Source: Bacteroides stercorirosoris (lineage in GTDB: Bacteria; Bacteroidota; Bacteroidia; Bacteroidales; Bacteroidaceae). Taken from it: a stretch of 64,000 nucleotides of DNA. Shown here piece after piece: positions 1-8,568 of this stretch; position 1 is the first letter of the stretch, and each line of letters opens with the position of its first letter. The stretch covers positions 62,001-126,000 of the forward strand of contig NZ_FQZN01000002.1 of NCBI RefSeq assembly GCF_900142015.1, in the 5' to 3' direction. The notes beneath the pieces are model-generated. The model ran no database searches. It was not told the origin of the DNA and saw only the letters and a program-made list of their open reading frames with translations. Both the position numbers and the translations under genes were made by a program.

Positions 1-725
1 AACAGGAAATGGCAGATGCCATGGGTGTTAGCCTGCAATATATCCAGCAACGTGTAGAATCGCTTTGTGAACATAATCCGATGCTGGGACATCGTGGATG
101 TCGTTTAGGTAATACATATCCTGAAATCACCCAGATGCAGACACGCGCCATCTTGGGTGCAGCTTTGGAACTGAAGAAGGAAGGCGTGGAAACCCATCCG
201 GAAATCATGGTTCCGCTGACCGGTATCTTGTATGAATTCAAAGAACAGGAAAAAGTAATCCGTGAAGAAGCCGCTGCCCTCTTCGGAGAATTAGGTGACA
301 GTATTGACTTCAAGGTAGGTACAATGATCGAAATTCCTCGTGCGGCATTGACGGCTGACCGTATTGCTTCTTCTGCCGAGTTCTTCTCATTCGGTACCAA
401 TGACCTGACACAGATGACATTCGGTTATTCACGTGACGATATCGCTTCGTTCCTTCCGGTTTATCTGGAAAAGAAGATTCTGAAAGTAGATCCGTTCCAG
501 GTGCTTGACCAGAATGGTGTAGGTCAGTTGGTGCGTATGGCTACAGAAAAAGGCCGTGCTATCCGTCCGGACTTGAAATGCGGTATTTGCGGTGAACATG
601 GTGGTGAACCCTCATCTGTAAAATTCTGCCATAAGGTAGGGTTAAATTATGTTAGTTGTTCCCCATTTAGAGTGCCGATTGCACGCCTTGCGGCGGCTCA
701 GGCGGCTATTGAAGACTTGAAGTAA
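1..725 (+). CDS. ppdK: Pyruvate phosphate dikinase, C-terminal part (5' end outside window)
   Basis: The frame is open from the window edge to a stop at 725, about 240 residues. It is the C-terminal PEP/pyruvate-binding TIM barrel of PPDK, which interconverts pyruvate + ATP + Pi and PEP + AMP + PPi in the cytosol. Family hallmarks seen are [14 protein letters not shown], the GTMIEIPRA strand and [11 protein letters not shown]. The CGICGEHGG motif carries the catalytic Cys (codon 588-590). The phosphohistidine and nucleotide-binding domains lie upstream of the window. A strong terminator follows directly, so this is the end of its transcript. PPDK is confident over PEP synthase or enzyme I because of the GHRGCRLG and CGICGEHGG context. 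Confidence 0.95.
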   Translation, partial: QEMADAMGVSLQYIQQRVESLCEHNPMLGHRGCRLGNTYPEITQMQTRAILGAALELKKEGVETHPEIMVPLTGILYEFKEQEKVIREEAAALFGELGDSIDFKVGTMIEIPRAALTADRIASSAEFFSFGTNDLTQMTFGYSRDDIASFLPVYLEKKILKVDPFQVLDQNGVGQLVRMATEKGRAIRPDLKCGICGEHGGEPSSVKFCHKVGLNYVSCSPFRVPIARLAAAQAAIEDLK

Positions 726-749
726 AATACTTCTGAAAATCTATATTTA

Positions 750-795
750 TAGGCTGTAAACCTTTTTTAGATAGGTTTGCAGCCTATCTTTTTTT
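750..795 (+). terminator. Rho-independent terminator of ppdK
   Basis: A perfect 13-bp stem (TAGGCTGTAAACC at 750-762 with its complement at 774-786) is followed by a run of seven T. It lies 25 nt after the ppdK stop. Confidence 0.9.
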
Positions 796-836
796 GAAAA
801 ACATGTATCTAATAATCAACTATTTGTTTTTTTTAG

Positions 837-844
837 TATATTTG
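837..844 (+). promoter_or_regulatory. Bacteroides -7 element for the histidine kinase
   Basis: TATATTTG fits TAnnTTTG. No properly spaced TTTG -33 element is evident. It would start a transcript about 45 nt before the ATG at 892. Confidence 0.5.
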
Positions 845-891
845 TCGTCATTTAAGCCATTAGATTATATAATCTTTTAATAACCAACTTT

Positions 892-1776
892 ATGAAGCCG
901 GACCTTTCCGCATTATACGCTTTGAACACTACAGATTTCATCCATAGAAATGAGATATTATTGCTTTGTTTTGGAATAATTATTTTGTTGCTTTTGGTCA
1001 TTATGATTATTGTGTCCATTAGCAAGACCAAGCGTTTGAAGACTCTTCGACAATTGAATGAAGTGGCGGAAGAAAGCAACCAGTTGAAGAATGCTTTTAT
1101 CGCCAACATGACGCATGAAATACGTACTCCGCTTAATGCCATTGTAGGTTTTACGAACATACTTGCAGAGACTGACAATCTGAGTAGGGAAGAGCGTATG
1201 TTTTTCCTGAAAGAGATTAATGACAATAAGGACTTTCTTGTTCAGATGATTAATGACCTGTTGGATTTCTCGAAAATAGAAGCCAATACGATAGAATATA
1301 ATGACGGGGATGTAGATGTGAACGCTCTGATTGATGAAATATGTGCAGTTGAGAATGCGCATCCTCGGCCATCGGGTATTCTGCTGGAGTTTGTAGAGAA
1401 GTTGCCTCAATGCCGTTTGATGATAGACCGGATACGTTTTGCACAGGTGGTCAACAATTTGGTAAAGAATGCCTTGAAGTTTACGGAACAGGGTAGTGTC
1501 AAGATTGGGTATCGTCGTCTGAGCAATAATAACTTTTATTTTTATGTGGCTGATACGGGATGTGGCATTGACGAAGACAGTCGTCGGGCCATTTTTGAGC
1601 GTTTTGTGAAAATGAACTACAATATCCGTGGTACAGGCTTAGGGCTCTCTATCACAAAATCCATTGTAGAGCATTATGGTGGTGGTATTGGCGTGGAATC
1701 AAAGAAAGGAGAAGGCTCTACGTTCTACTTTACTTTACCTGCCGGAATAGAGTACAAAGAATACGGGAAGTTCTGA
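892..1776 (+). CDS. Membrane sensor histidine kinase with minimal sensor
   Basis: 294 aa. After about 20 extracytoplasmic residues comes one membrane segment (about 22-44) and a short linker. The HisKA dimerisation domain follows, with phospho-acceptor His75 in MTHEIRTPLNAI. The HATPase_c domain has the N box NNLVKNALKF, the G1 box DTGCGIDED and the G2 box GTGLGLSI. All catalytic boxes are intact, so it should autophosphorylate. There is no PAS, periplasmic sensor or receiver domain, and no response-regulator gene adjoins it, so its signal and partner are unknown. Such short kinases can arise by loss of the sensor part of a larger kinase. That is an inference only. Confidence 0.9.
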   Translation: MKPDLSALYALNTTDFIHRNEILLLCFGIIILLLLVIMIIVSISKTKRLKTLRQLNEVAEESNQLKNAFIANMTHEIRTPLNAIVGFTNILAETDNLSREERMFFLKEINDNKDFLVQMINDLLDFSKIEANTIEYNDGDVDVNALIDEICAVENAHPRPSGILLEFVEKLPQCRLMIDRIRFAQVVNNLVKNALKFTEQGSVKIGYRRLSNNNFYFYVADTGCGIDEDSRRAIFERFVKMNYNIRGTGLGLSITKSIVEHYGGGIGVESKKGEGSTFYFTLPAGIEYKEYGKF

Positions 1777-1793
1777 TTGATAGAGTCCGGCTT

Positions 1794-2402
1794 TTAATCT
1801 GCCATTTCCTTTAGTTTCTTAAAGTGACGGATGATGCCCAGATAATCCCGGTCGGTGCAGACATTAAATTTACTCCATAAGTCGCCCAGTACAACCGCAC
1901 CGCCAAACCCGAAATCTTTTATTTCCAGAATGTTGTCGGGAGTGATTCCTCCTAGAGCCATGACTTTCGTGTCGATAATCCTTTCTTTTCCTGCTGCACG
2001 CAATTCTTCGGGTGTGTAACCGGAAAGAGTCCCTTGTTTGGTGATGCAATCATACACCGGACTCATGAATACATAATCATAAAAATGTTTTTTGCTTTTT
2101 ACTTCTTCTACGGAATGGCAAGTGCAACTGACGTGACCTGAATAGTCGTGCGGCTCGTTCGGGTTACGTGTATTCAAATGAATGCCCATAAGGTCGAATT
2201 CCTCTTTCAGGTAGAAATGTTCGTGAGTGACAATTCGTCTATGATATTTTTCGGGAATCAACGTCAGAAGTCGCTCGGAATACATAGCAGGTGTTTCCGG
2301 CTTCCTCAGATGCAGAATATCCAGCCCTTCTTCAAAAAGCGCCGTGATAATCTTGTCTTCTTCCACAAAAAATGTGGGTGTTGTGACTACAATGAGCTTC
2401 AT
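1794..2402 (-). CDS. ThiE/TenI-like thiamine phosphate synthase family protein
   Basis: 202 aa from ATG 2402. The open frame extends 31 codons further upstream, but a TAnnTTTG promoter at 2429-2436 and the family start MKLIVVTTP favour the inner start. The TIM-barrel landmarks of the ThiE/TenI fold are present: HLRKP, the IHLNTRN strand, CHSVEEV, the MSPVYD strand and the phosphate-binding ALGGI near the C-terminus. Authentic ThiE joins HMP-PP and HET-P. Some canonical substrate residues look altered here and no other thi genes are nearby, so it could be a TenI-like or repurposed paralogue. Confidence 0.75.
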   Translation of the reverse strand: MKLIVVTTPTFFVEEDKIITALFEEGLDILHLRKPETPAMYSERLLTLIPEKYHRRIVTHEHFYLKEEFDLMGIHLNTRNPNEPHDYSGHVSCTCHSVEEVKSKKHFYDYVFMSPVYDCITKQGTLSGYTPEELRAAGKERIIDTKVMALGGITPDNILEIKDFGFGGAVVLGDLWSKFNVCTDRDYLGIIRHFKKLKEMAD

Positions 2403-2428
2403 TTCTTTTGTTAAACGTTTATGTTTAG

Positions 2429-2436
2429 CAAAGTTA
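2429..2436 (-). promoter_or_regulatory. -7 element for the ThiE-like gene
   Basis: On the minus strand the sequence reads TAACTTTG (TAnnTTTG). It places the transcript start about 22-25 nt before ATG 2402 and decides the start of that gene. Confidence 0.6.
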
Positions 2437-2496
2437 ATGATAAATGCTTTCAGTGTGAAAGGTTTTTCTTTAAAATATGTTAGAACCGGATACACA

Positions 2497-2534
2497 AACG
2501 CACCTTTGGGAGTGCTTGTTCCCGCAGGTGCGTT
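2497..2534 (-). terminator. Hairpin downstream of sodB
   Basis: AACGCACCT and AGGTGCGTT form a 9-bp stem. An inner GGGA/TCCC stem lies within the loop. It is located just past the sodB stop. The U-run on the minus strand is short (three), so it may be a weak terminator or an mRNA 3'-end stabiliser. Confidence 0.45.
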
Positions 2535-2558
2535 AAAAAAGAGTTTATGATGTTGTTG

Positions 2559-3143
2559 TTATTTCATTCGGCTGCCCACTACGTCCCAATCAATGATTCC
2601 CCAAAGGGCATTTACATGATCGGCACGACGGTTTTGATAGTCGAGATAATAAGCATGTTCCCAAACATCGAAGCCCAATAACGGGGTGAGACCTGAACGT
2701 ACAGGATTGCTGCCGTTAGCCTCTTTGGTGATGTGCAGTTTGCCATTCTTGTCTACTGACAACCAAGCCCAACCTGAGCCGAACAAGCCTACAGAAGCGG
2801 CAGCAAATTCTTTTTTGAAGTTATCAAAACTTCCAAAGTCACGTTTGATGGCCTCTGCCAATTTCCCGGTAGGTTCGCTGTGAGCGGGTTTCGGGGAGAA
2901 TTGCAGGAAGTAGAGGGTATGGTTCAGAACTTGTCCGGCATTATTGAATATAGCTCCATCCGGTGCAGTGGCTACTATAGTCACTAAATCCTTGTTTTCA
3001 TACTCTGTACCCGGAACCAGGTTATTGAGGTTGTTTACGTATGTTTGTAAGTGTTTACCATAATGGTAATCTATGGTTTGCTGACTGATTACAGGTTCCA
3101 ATGCATTATTTGCATACGGAAGTTTAGGCATTTCGTGAGTCAT
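2559..3143 (-). CDS. sodB: Superoxide dismutase, Fe/Mn family
   Basis: 194 aa from ATG 3143 (MTHEMPKLPY), the usual family start. The open frame reaches further upstream, but that extension looks non-coding. Metal ligands and signatures are visible: His27 within HYGKH, the second His in NHTLYF, and DVWEHAYYLDY carrying the last Asp and His ligands. The GAIFNNAGQVLNH and GSGWAWL segments are typical of iron/cambialistic SODs of anaerobes. It dismutates superoxide in the cytosol during oxygen exposure. It is monocistronic, downstream of an AT-rich leader of about 240 nt in which no clear promoter was found. Confidence 0.95.
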   Translation of the reverse strand: MTHEMPKLPYANNALEPVISQQTIDYHYGKHLQTYVNNLNNLVPGTEYENKDLVTIVATAPDGAIFNNAGQVLNHTLYFLQFSPKPAHSEPTGKLAEAIKRDFGSFDNFKKEFAAASVGLFGSGWAWLSVDKNGKLHITKEANGSNPVRSGLTPLLGFDVWEHAYYLDYQNRRADHVNALWGIIDWDVVGSRMK

Positions 3144-3386
3144 AATTATAAGCATTAAAGATGTTAATAACGTATTCATAAATTTGTCTTGAATTATGTT
3201 TCTGCTAATATAACGTTTGATAAGCTGCAAATGTTCTTTCATATCAATAAAACTTTTTTGAAGTTGTCATGTGGGTTGTCACGGAAAACCGTGATAAATA
3301 GAACTGTACGTGCGGAAAAGTTGGAAAAAAAGTTGTTTTGGTGAAAATAATATGTATTTTTAGAGACTTTTTATGAATTTGATATT
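3144..3386. other. Divergent intergenic region sodB / five-gene cluster
   Basis: AT-rich, between divergent genes. On the plus strand TTTG at 3337-3340 and TATTTTTA at 3355-3362 resemble a degenerate Bacteroides promoter with too short a spacer. No other structure was found. Confidence 0.35.
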
Positions 3387-5255
3387 ATGGATAGAGCATA
3401 TTTGTTGGATGAGATAACCAGAATTCGTCGGATTATAATTGAGAGGGACGGACGTTTCACTTTGAGGGAATGCGAAAAGATTGCTGCTGCTTTGGAAGTG
3501 GACAATGTTTCACTGGTAGCTATGTTAGAGGCTATCAGGAAAGACTTACTTCCTCAGAAGTTTGTGTTGAACCTGAAAGATGCAGAGCGTTTTCAGCTTT
3601 TGCGGACTGCTCTTCAGAAAAATGCGGAGCATGTTCTTTTAAAGAAGATAGCGCCGGAATGGGCTGTACTTGCCGAAAACTTCAAGAAGCCCCAGGCTGA
3701 TGGAGAGGCCTGTCAGATGGCTATAAACAAGTTGCGTACCCAGATAAAACCTTATACCGATAAGGTGCCTAAATTGGTGAAGTATCTGAATGAATATGCT
3801 GATTTGTGTGAAGCGAACTTCCTGAATGTGCTAAAACTGAAGGTGCTTAGGATTAATCTGCGCTTCTTGCCTTTATTGAAAGAGGCGAATGAATGGTTTG
3901 CAGCTTGTGACAATACTTCTGATAAAGATGCGTATTGGAAAATAGCAGAACAACTATATTTGAATTATCCGTCGTTGTTTAAGGAGGAGGTTTATTACTT
4001 TAGCGTTATCCGGGGAGTATTGGACGCGTTTTATAGGAAAGCAGGAAAGGAGCCTGTGTTGTTGGATATTCCTGTAGAGATATCATTGCTGGAGGAAGTA
4101 GAACAGAGTATACCGGAAATAGAGCTGATTGCAGCAGAACCTGATTTGCATGACTTTGAACAAGAACAACCTGTGCCGGAATCTATACCTGTGCAGGAAG
4201 AAGCTGAATCTCAACAGGATGATTCGGAACGTTTGGAAGAGAATGTAGGGCAAGCTGAACAGATTGTGCCTGAGGTTGAACCTGCTGAACCCGAAACCGA
4301 GTTAATAGTGTCCGACCCGGAACCAATTCAATCGGAGGTAACGTCGGCTGAAGTTGAGGTTGACTCTTCTGAAGTTGAGGTTGGCTCTTCTGGAACAGAG
4401 GTTGAGCCTGACCAACCTGAGGTTGTAGGGGATGATTCGGAAGTTAAGCAAAGCGAGCCTGTTGCTGAAACTGTTGAGCCGGAAGTACAACCTGTTGAAC
4501 CTGAAATAGAACAGTCGGAAATCGGAGTAGAAACAACGGAATCCGAAATGAAAGAACCGGAAGTGGAAGCGAAACAACTTGACTCTGAAGTAAAACAGCC
4601 TGATTCCGAAATCAAACAGCCTGAGCCTGAAATCAAACAATATGAACCCGAAAGAAAGGAAGATATTCCTGATGTTCAAAAGAAATCCAAGAAACCTCTT
4701 TATATAATAGGTAGCTGTGTGCTGTTAGTTCTCGTTGCAGTCTGTGTGTATTTTGTAACCAGAACAAAGTCTGAACAACCTCCTGTCACTCCGGTTGTTG
4801 TAGCAGATACAACGGCTGTGGCAGAAGACACTGTAGCTACTGCACCGGTCGTTGCACCGGAAACGACTCCTGCGCCTAAAGCTGTCGAGCCGAAAAAGGA
4901 GGAGCCCAAAGCGGAGCAGCAGCCTCAATCTACATCTCAGCCCGAGACAAAAACTCCTGCAGATAAACTGAAACAGCAAGCAGAACCGGCAAAGGTAGAG
5001 AAGAAAGTTCAGGTCAATTCGCTGGAAGCAGCAAGGGAGGCAACCCAAAATGGTGACTACAAGAAAGCATTCGATATTTATCACTCTTTGGCCAATGCCG
5101 GAAATGCAGAAGCGCAGTATTGCCTCGGCCTCATGTATGAAACGGGAAAAGGGGTTGGTATCGATATCTTTGAGGCCGTTATGTGGTATCGGAAATCCAA
5201 GGCGAAGGGCTTTGCGCTGGCTGAACGCAAACTGCTGGAATTAGGTTACAATTAG
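3387..5255 (+). CDS. Unrecognised single-pass membrane protein with acidic Pro/Glu linker and C-terminal Sel1 repeat
   Basis: 622 aa. Residues 1-230 look alpha-helical and soluble and match no family I recognise. Residues about 235-430 are a low-complexity acidic stretch of degenerate E-P-E-V/I and S-E-V units. One membrane helix sits at about 437-456 (PLYIIGSCVLLVLVAVCVYF). A Thr/Pro/Ala/Glu linker follows to about 545. Residues 560-618 carry a Sel1-type TPR repeat (AEAQYCLGLMYETGKGV). There is no signal peptide, so the N-terminal domain should be cytoplasmic and the Sel1 part periplasmic. It is the first gene of a five-gene co-directional unit (48-nt gap to the next). A role as membrane scaffold is inferred from layout only. 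Confidence 0.85.
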   Translation: MDRAYLLDEITRIRRIIIERDGRFTLRECEKIAAALEVDNVSLVAMLEAIRKDLLPQKFVLNLKDAERFQLLRTALQKNAEHVLLKKIAPEWAVLAENFKKPQADGEACQMAINKLRTQIKPYTDKVPKLVKYLNEYADLCEANFLNVLKLKVLRINLRFLPLLKEANEWFAACDNTSDKDAYWKIAEQLYLNYPSLFKEEVYYFSVIRGVLDAFYRKAGKEPVLLDIPVEISLLEEVEQSIPEIELIAAEPDLHDFEQEQPVPESIPVQEEAESQQDDSERLEENVGQAEQIVPEVEPAEPETELIVSDPEPIQSEVTSAEVEVDSSEVEVGSSGTEVEPDQPEVVGDDSEVKQSEPVAETVEPEVQPVEPEIEQSEIGVETTESEMKEPEVEAKQLDSEVKQPDSEIKQPEPEIKQYEPERKEDIPDVQKKSKKPLYIIGSCVLLVLVAVCVYFVTRTKSEQPPVTPVVVADTTAVAEDTVATAPVVAPETTPAPKAVEPKKEEPKAEQQPQSTSQPETKTPADKLKQQAEPAKVEKKVQVNSLEAAREATQNGDYKKAFDIYHSLANAGNAEAQYCLGLMYETGKGVGIDIFEAVMWYRKSKAKGFALAERKLLELGYN

Positions 5256-5302
5256 AAACGCAGATCTTATTTTATTTATTTACTATAAAAAACATATCAG
5301 GT

Positions 5303-7609
5303 ATGAAAGGAAAGGTTTTTTCTTCTTCGCAAGACTTGTATCAGGATCAAGCGAAAATCCTTTTTGATTTTTATAAAGATGCGGCGGAAAAGATAGTGTC
5401 GCAAGAGGAAGAATTGGAAAAGGAGATGGGAGAATTAAAGAATTCACTTACGCTCAATGCTGCGGGCAAGAAAAAAGCCCAGACGCAAATGTATGTGGGA
5501 ATTGGAATTCTTGTTGTCGGACTTGCATTGATAGCGGTGATAGGATGGCTTAGTATTGCCATTGCCGTGGGAGGCCTCTATTGGGGAATAAAAAACTATA
5601 AGATGTTTAAGTCCAGCGGTAAATCGATAGAAGATGTCGGGGTGGACTTGAAAGAGTTGGAGAATAAGCATCAACAGATATTCAGGGACTATAAGATTGA
5701 GAAGATGGGAGTGGTTTATGTTCCTGTTGCCAGTCAGGTTCCTTTTGAGAATAAGAGTTTTGTAATCGACCATACGGGAAACAGCCCGGTACAGAACTTC
5801 GAACTGCAATTAGTCAATAACCAGGGAGCACTTTCAGAAAAACTGCGGGAACTGGACGAACTCTCTACCACTGCTCCTTTGGTAGAGGAAAGCAAGGGAG
5901 TGGAAGAGGTTTCCACAGAAGATTATTCAACATCTATACCTAAAGTGAAGTTCTATGACTACTTTGGACGTATGGATCGTAATCTGCGCGACAGTGCTTA
6001 TTACCTGTCTGACTTGCATACGGTTTCTGTGGGAATGCCTGTAATCCCTCCCGATTCGCCTGTCATTTCTTATTTGAATGAATATGGTACGGCCAACCCA
6101 TCGGGAGCGCCTGTGCTGAATGTATTTGATACGGCAGCGTATGATAAGGAAATAGAACAATTTAATTCACTGAATGCCATGCGCCGTTCTCTGTCCGACC
6201 AGAGCGAGCAATTTGAAGATGTATTACGCCGTTTGATTTCAAATGTGGGGTATGCTGTGCAGACCATCGCTGCAGCAAAGGTAAAATCGACTAATTCACT
6301 GGTGGATAGCTCCAATCAGTTATTGTTTACTATCCTGAAAACGTCCCATAACCATTATTCGCCGAAGCTGGAAAAGGATGAACTGGAGAAAATCCGCCAG
6401 ACAAACTTTAACTTTCGCGATACGGTTGAGAACTATACACCTTTCCAACTGAAAGAAAGTTCGCGTGTGCGTTATGACATGAAAGACCATTCATGGGTTG
6501 CGGAAGACGGCAGCCGCACGACAATGCCTTATGGTATCAGTCAGATACAAGAGGAAATTGTGGCGCCTATCGTGCAAAACCTGTTGGCAGAGACACGCCT
6601 GAACCGTTTGGATATCTACAATGACATTGATAATCAGAAGCGTGATTATCTGAACCAGTGGCATCGTGAAACCCAGGACTTCTACGGACGTAACCGGACT
6701 TCGGGTGACGACCTCATCAACATTATGCGTAGTAATCTGACAAAGCTTCTTGCCGCGCAATCCACCTTTGAACGTCTCGACCGGATGAAATCCCGCATGC
6801 TGCAACAGATGATGGATGGAGATACCCAGGAGTTGGAAGAAGTAGATCAGTTGGGCAAAAATGCGAAACAGTTTGCCGAGCAGTCCGATGACTTCAAGCA
6901 AATTCAGGAAGAGTTTAAAGAATACATGAAGTTTTTGCAGGGTGATATTAATAAGAAGGCTAAAGAATATGGATATATTGAGTATTTCGATGCCAGCCTT
7001 CGCGACGGAATGGCAAAGAAAATAGTGGACGCCAATGATAATGTAGCCCTGTTGGATGACCGGCGCCGTCCTTTGGCAAGTATCAATCCATTCTATGCAT
7101 TTGCTTCCAATATGCCGCCGGCTCCTGCCGTTGAAGAATGTGTGGAAGAGTATATGTCTTTGGATATAGCGCGGGTAGCTACCGATTCCTTGCAGGAAAT
7201 TGCAGAAAACAGCCAGGAGGCAACGTTGGATCATCATGCTGAACTGGTGGATGATAGCGACGCGATGGAATATTCGGTGTATGCTCCCCAACATATGGAA
7301 GAAGCTGAAAAAACAATCAGAATGAGCCCTGATGTAGAAGCGGCAAAGCCTGAAATGTCAGAGACTTCAGAGGAAGCGGAAGTTCCGAAAGAATCTGAGA
7401 CTCCTGCTGCTTCCGAAGCTCCTGTTGCTTCCGAGACTTCTGTTGTTTCAGAAGTTCCTGTTGCTTCCGAAGCCCCTGTTATCCCCGAAACCCCTGCAAC
7501 TCCTGAAGTTTCGGATGAAATGGATGATTTGAGTGGTCTGGACGACCTGGATGACTTGAGCGATCTGGATGATTTGGACGATTTAAGTGATCTTGAAAAG
7601 GATAAATAG
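5303..7609 (+). CDS. Unrecognised large membrane-hairpin, coiled-coil protein with Asp-Leu-rich tail
   Basis: 768 aa. A helical N-terminus (1-58) precedes two closely spaced membrane helices (about 63-81 and 83-98), so both ends should face the cytoplasm. A long soluble region of mostly helical, coiled-coil-like sequence follows (about 300-640; for example LEEVDQLGKNAKQFAEQSDD). A repetitive Ser/Glu/Thr/Pro/Ala linker of S-E-A-P-V units (about 670-735) leads to a tail of repeated L-D-D-L-S/D-D/G-L (about 738-765). The tail resembles an acidic docking peptide or amphipathic repeat. No enzyme motif is visible. The gene sits 28 nt upstream of the paralogous pair and probably shares their transcript. 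Confidence 0.85.
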   Translation: MKGKVFSSSQDLYQDQAKILFDFYKDAAEKIVSQEEELEKEMGELKNSLTLNAAGKKKAQTQMYVGIGILVVGLALIAVIGWLSIAIAVGGLYWGIKNYKMFKSSGKSIEDVGVDLKELENKHQQIFRDYKIEKMGVVYVPVASQVPFENKSFVIDHTGNSPVQNFELQLVNNQGALSEKLRELDELSTTAPLVEESKGVEEVSTEDYSTSIPKVKFYDYFGRMDRNLRDSAYYLSDLHTVSVGMPVIPPDSPVISYLNEYGTANPSGAPVLNVFDTAAYDKEIEQFNSLNAMRRSLSDQSEQFEDVLRRLISNVGYAVQTIAAAKVKSTNSLVDSSNQLLFTILKTSHNHYSPKLEKDELEKIRQTNFNFRDTVENYTPFQLKESSRVRYDMKDHSWVAEDGSRTTMPYGISQIQEEIVAPIVQNLLAETRLNRLDIYNDIDNQKRDYLNQWHRETQDFYGRNRTSGDDLINIMRSNLTKLLAAQSTFERLDRMKSRMLQQMMDGDTQELEEVDQLGKNAKQFAEQSDDFKQIQEEFKEYMKFLQGDINKKAKEYGYIEYFDASLRDGMAKKIVDANDNVALLDDRRRPLASINPFYAFASNMPPAPAVEECVEEYMSLDIARVATDSLQEIAENSQEATLDHHAELVDDSDAMEYSVYAPQHMEEAEKTIRMSPDVEAAKPEMSETSEEAEVPKESETPAASEAPVASETSVVSEVPVASEAPVIPETPATPEVSDEMDDLSGLDDLDDLSDLDDLDDLSDLEKDK

Positions 7610-7636
7610 CATTCATAAATTTGAAAATTAAAGATT

Positions 7637-8566
7637 ATGGCAAAATATGATGTTACAGTCGATACCCGCGACATGGCCAATAAGATAGATACCGTATCTG
7701 ATAAGGTCAGTGGGGTCACTACAGCAGTTGTTGCTATGGAGGCAGCAGTCATAGCCGCTGAGAGGGATGCTACGAACAAACTATGCAAAAGGCTGAATAA
7801 AGGCTTCTTCTCACTGGTCGCTTCGCAGATAGAACAGAAAAATGCTACGGCATTGAGCGCTGTGAATGCGTATTTCTCTGAGCTGGAGGAGCAGGGGGGC
7901 GCATTGCTTGATTTGAAAAAGAGAATGGATGATGACTTTGTGATTTTGACAGGGCGTTATTCCAAACTGTTCAGAGGACTGGACACAGCTCTTCACAATC
8001 GTATTCATGAGCTGGATAAACCCGTCATTCGCTTTTGTGAGCAGGACATAACGCACACCCTGAACCGCGTCTACTATCAGATAGCTTCTGTACCGGTCAA
8101 CCAAACCGAATCTTTGTCCACTTCTCAGGCTATTGCCGCCGCACACGTCAAGCACAATGCGCAAGCTTTGATTGCACAAATGACCAACTTCCTCACCACC
8201 TGCAAACAGCAGAGTGCCAAGATGCAAAAAATCAAGTTGAATTCGTTTGTTGGCAAATCCGTCTTTCGATATTTACCGGCCATCTTGTTGGTGAAACGGG
8301 GAGATGCGGGAGAAGTTATGGAAACTAAACTACCTTCGGGATTGGAGCAACTTATCGGTCAACACTCCTGCATGAAGATACGTGAAGGCATGGAGCGTAA
8401 GATTGAAAGCAGCGGATGGGAAAACATCTCGATGGAGTCTCAGCGGATGGTGGCCGGGAAGCTTGAGCGCCTGATTGCAACTTCCGACCTTAGTGAAAGG
8501 GTGAAAGAGAACATGAAGAAACTCATAGCCCGGAATGAAACCTGGCTTAACACGAAGGAGGGCTGA
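7637..8566 (+). CDS. Unrecognised helical protein, paralogue 1 of a tandem pair
   Basis: 309 aa, soluble, mostly alpha-helical, without signal peptide or membrane segment. It aligns along most of its length with the next gene. Shared blocks are KRLNKGFFSLVASQIE versus KRISKGFLGYITASLD, then MDDDFVILTGRYSKLFRGLD versus MEDDYDILTTRYSGVFENLD. Both also share RIHELDKPVIRFCE / RIHMLMEPCFRFVE and a late PVVVVEK-like strand. The two arose by tandem duplication and then diverged strongly. No catalytic motif or known family was recognised. The stop is 2 nt from the next ATG, so translation is probably coupled. Confidence 0.85.
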   Translation: MAKYDVTVDTRDMANKIDTVSDKVSGVTTAVVAMEAAVIAAERDATNKLCKRLNKGFFSLVASQIEQKNATALSAVNAYFSELEEQGGALLDLKKRMDDDFVILTGRYSKLFRGLDTALHNRIHELDKPVIRFCEQDITHTLNRVYYQIASVPVNQTESLSTSQAIAAAHVKHNAQALIAQMTNFLTTCKQQSAKMQKIKLNSFVGKSVFRYLPAILLVKRGDAGEVMETKLPSGLEQLIGQHSCMKIREGMERKIESSGWENISMESQRMVAGKLERLIATSDLSERVKENMKKLIARNETWLNTKEG

Positions 8567-8568
8567 TT

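Noticed and set aside
4302..4679. Antisense F/R-rich repetitive frames opposite the acidic linker
   Set aside because: They are a by-product of the E-P-E-V repeat read on the other strand.
6491..7294. 267-codon antisense frame in the membrane-hairpin gene
   Set aside because: It has no ribosome-binding site and low-complexity hydrophobic composition, and lies fully inside a longer, operon-embedded gene.
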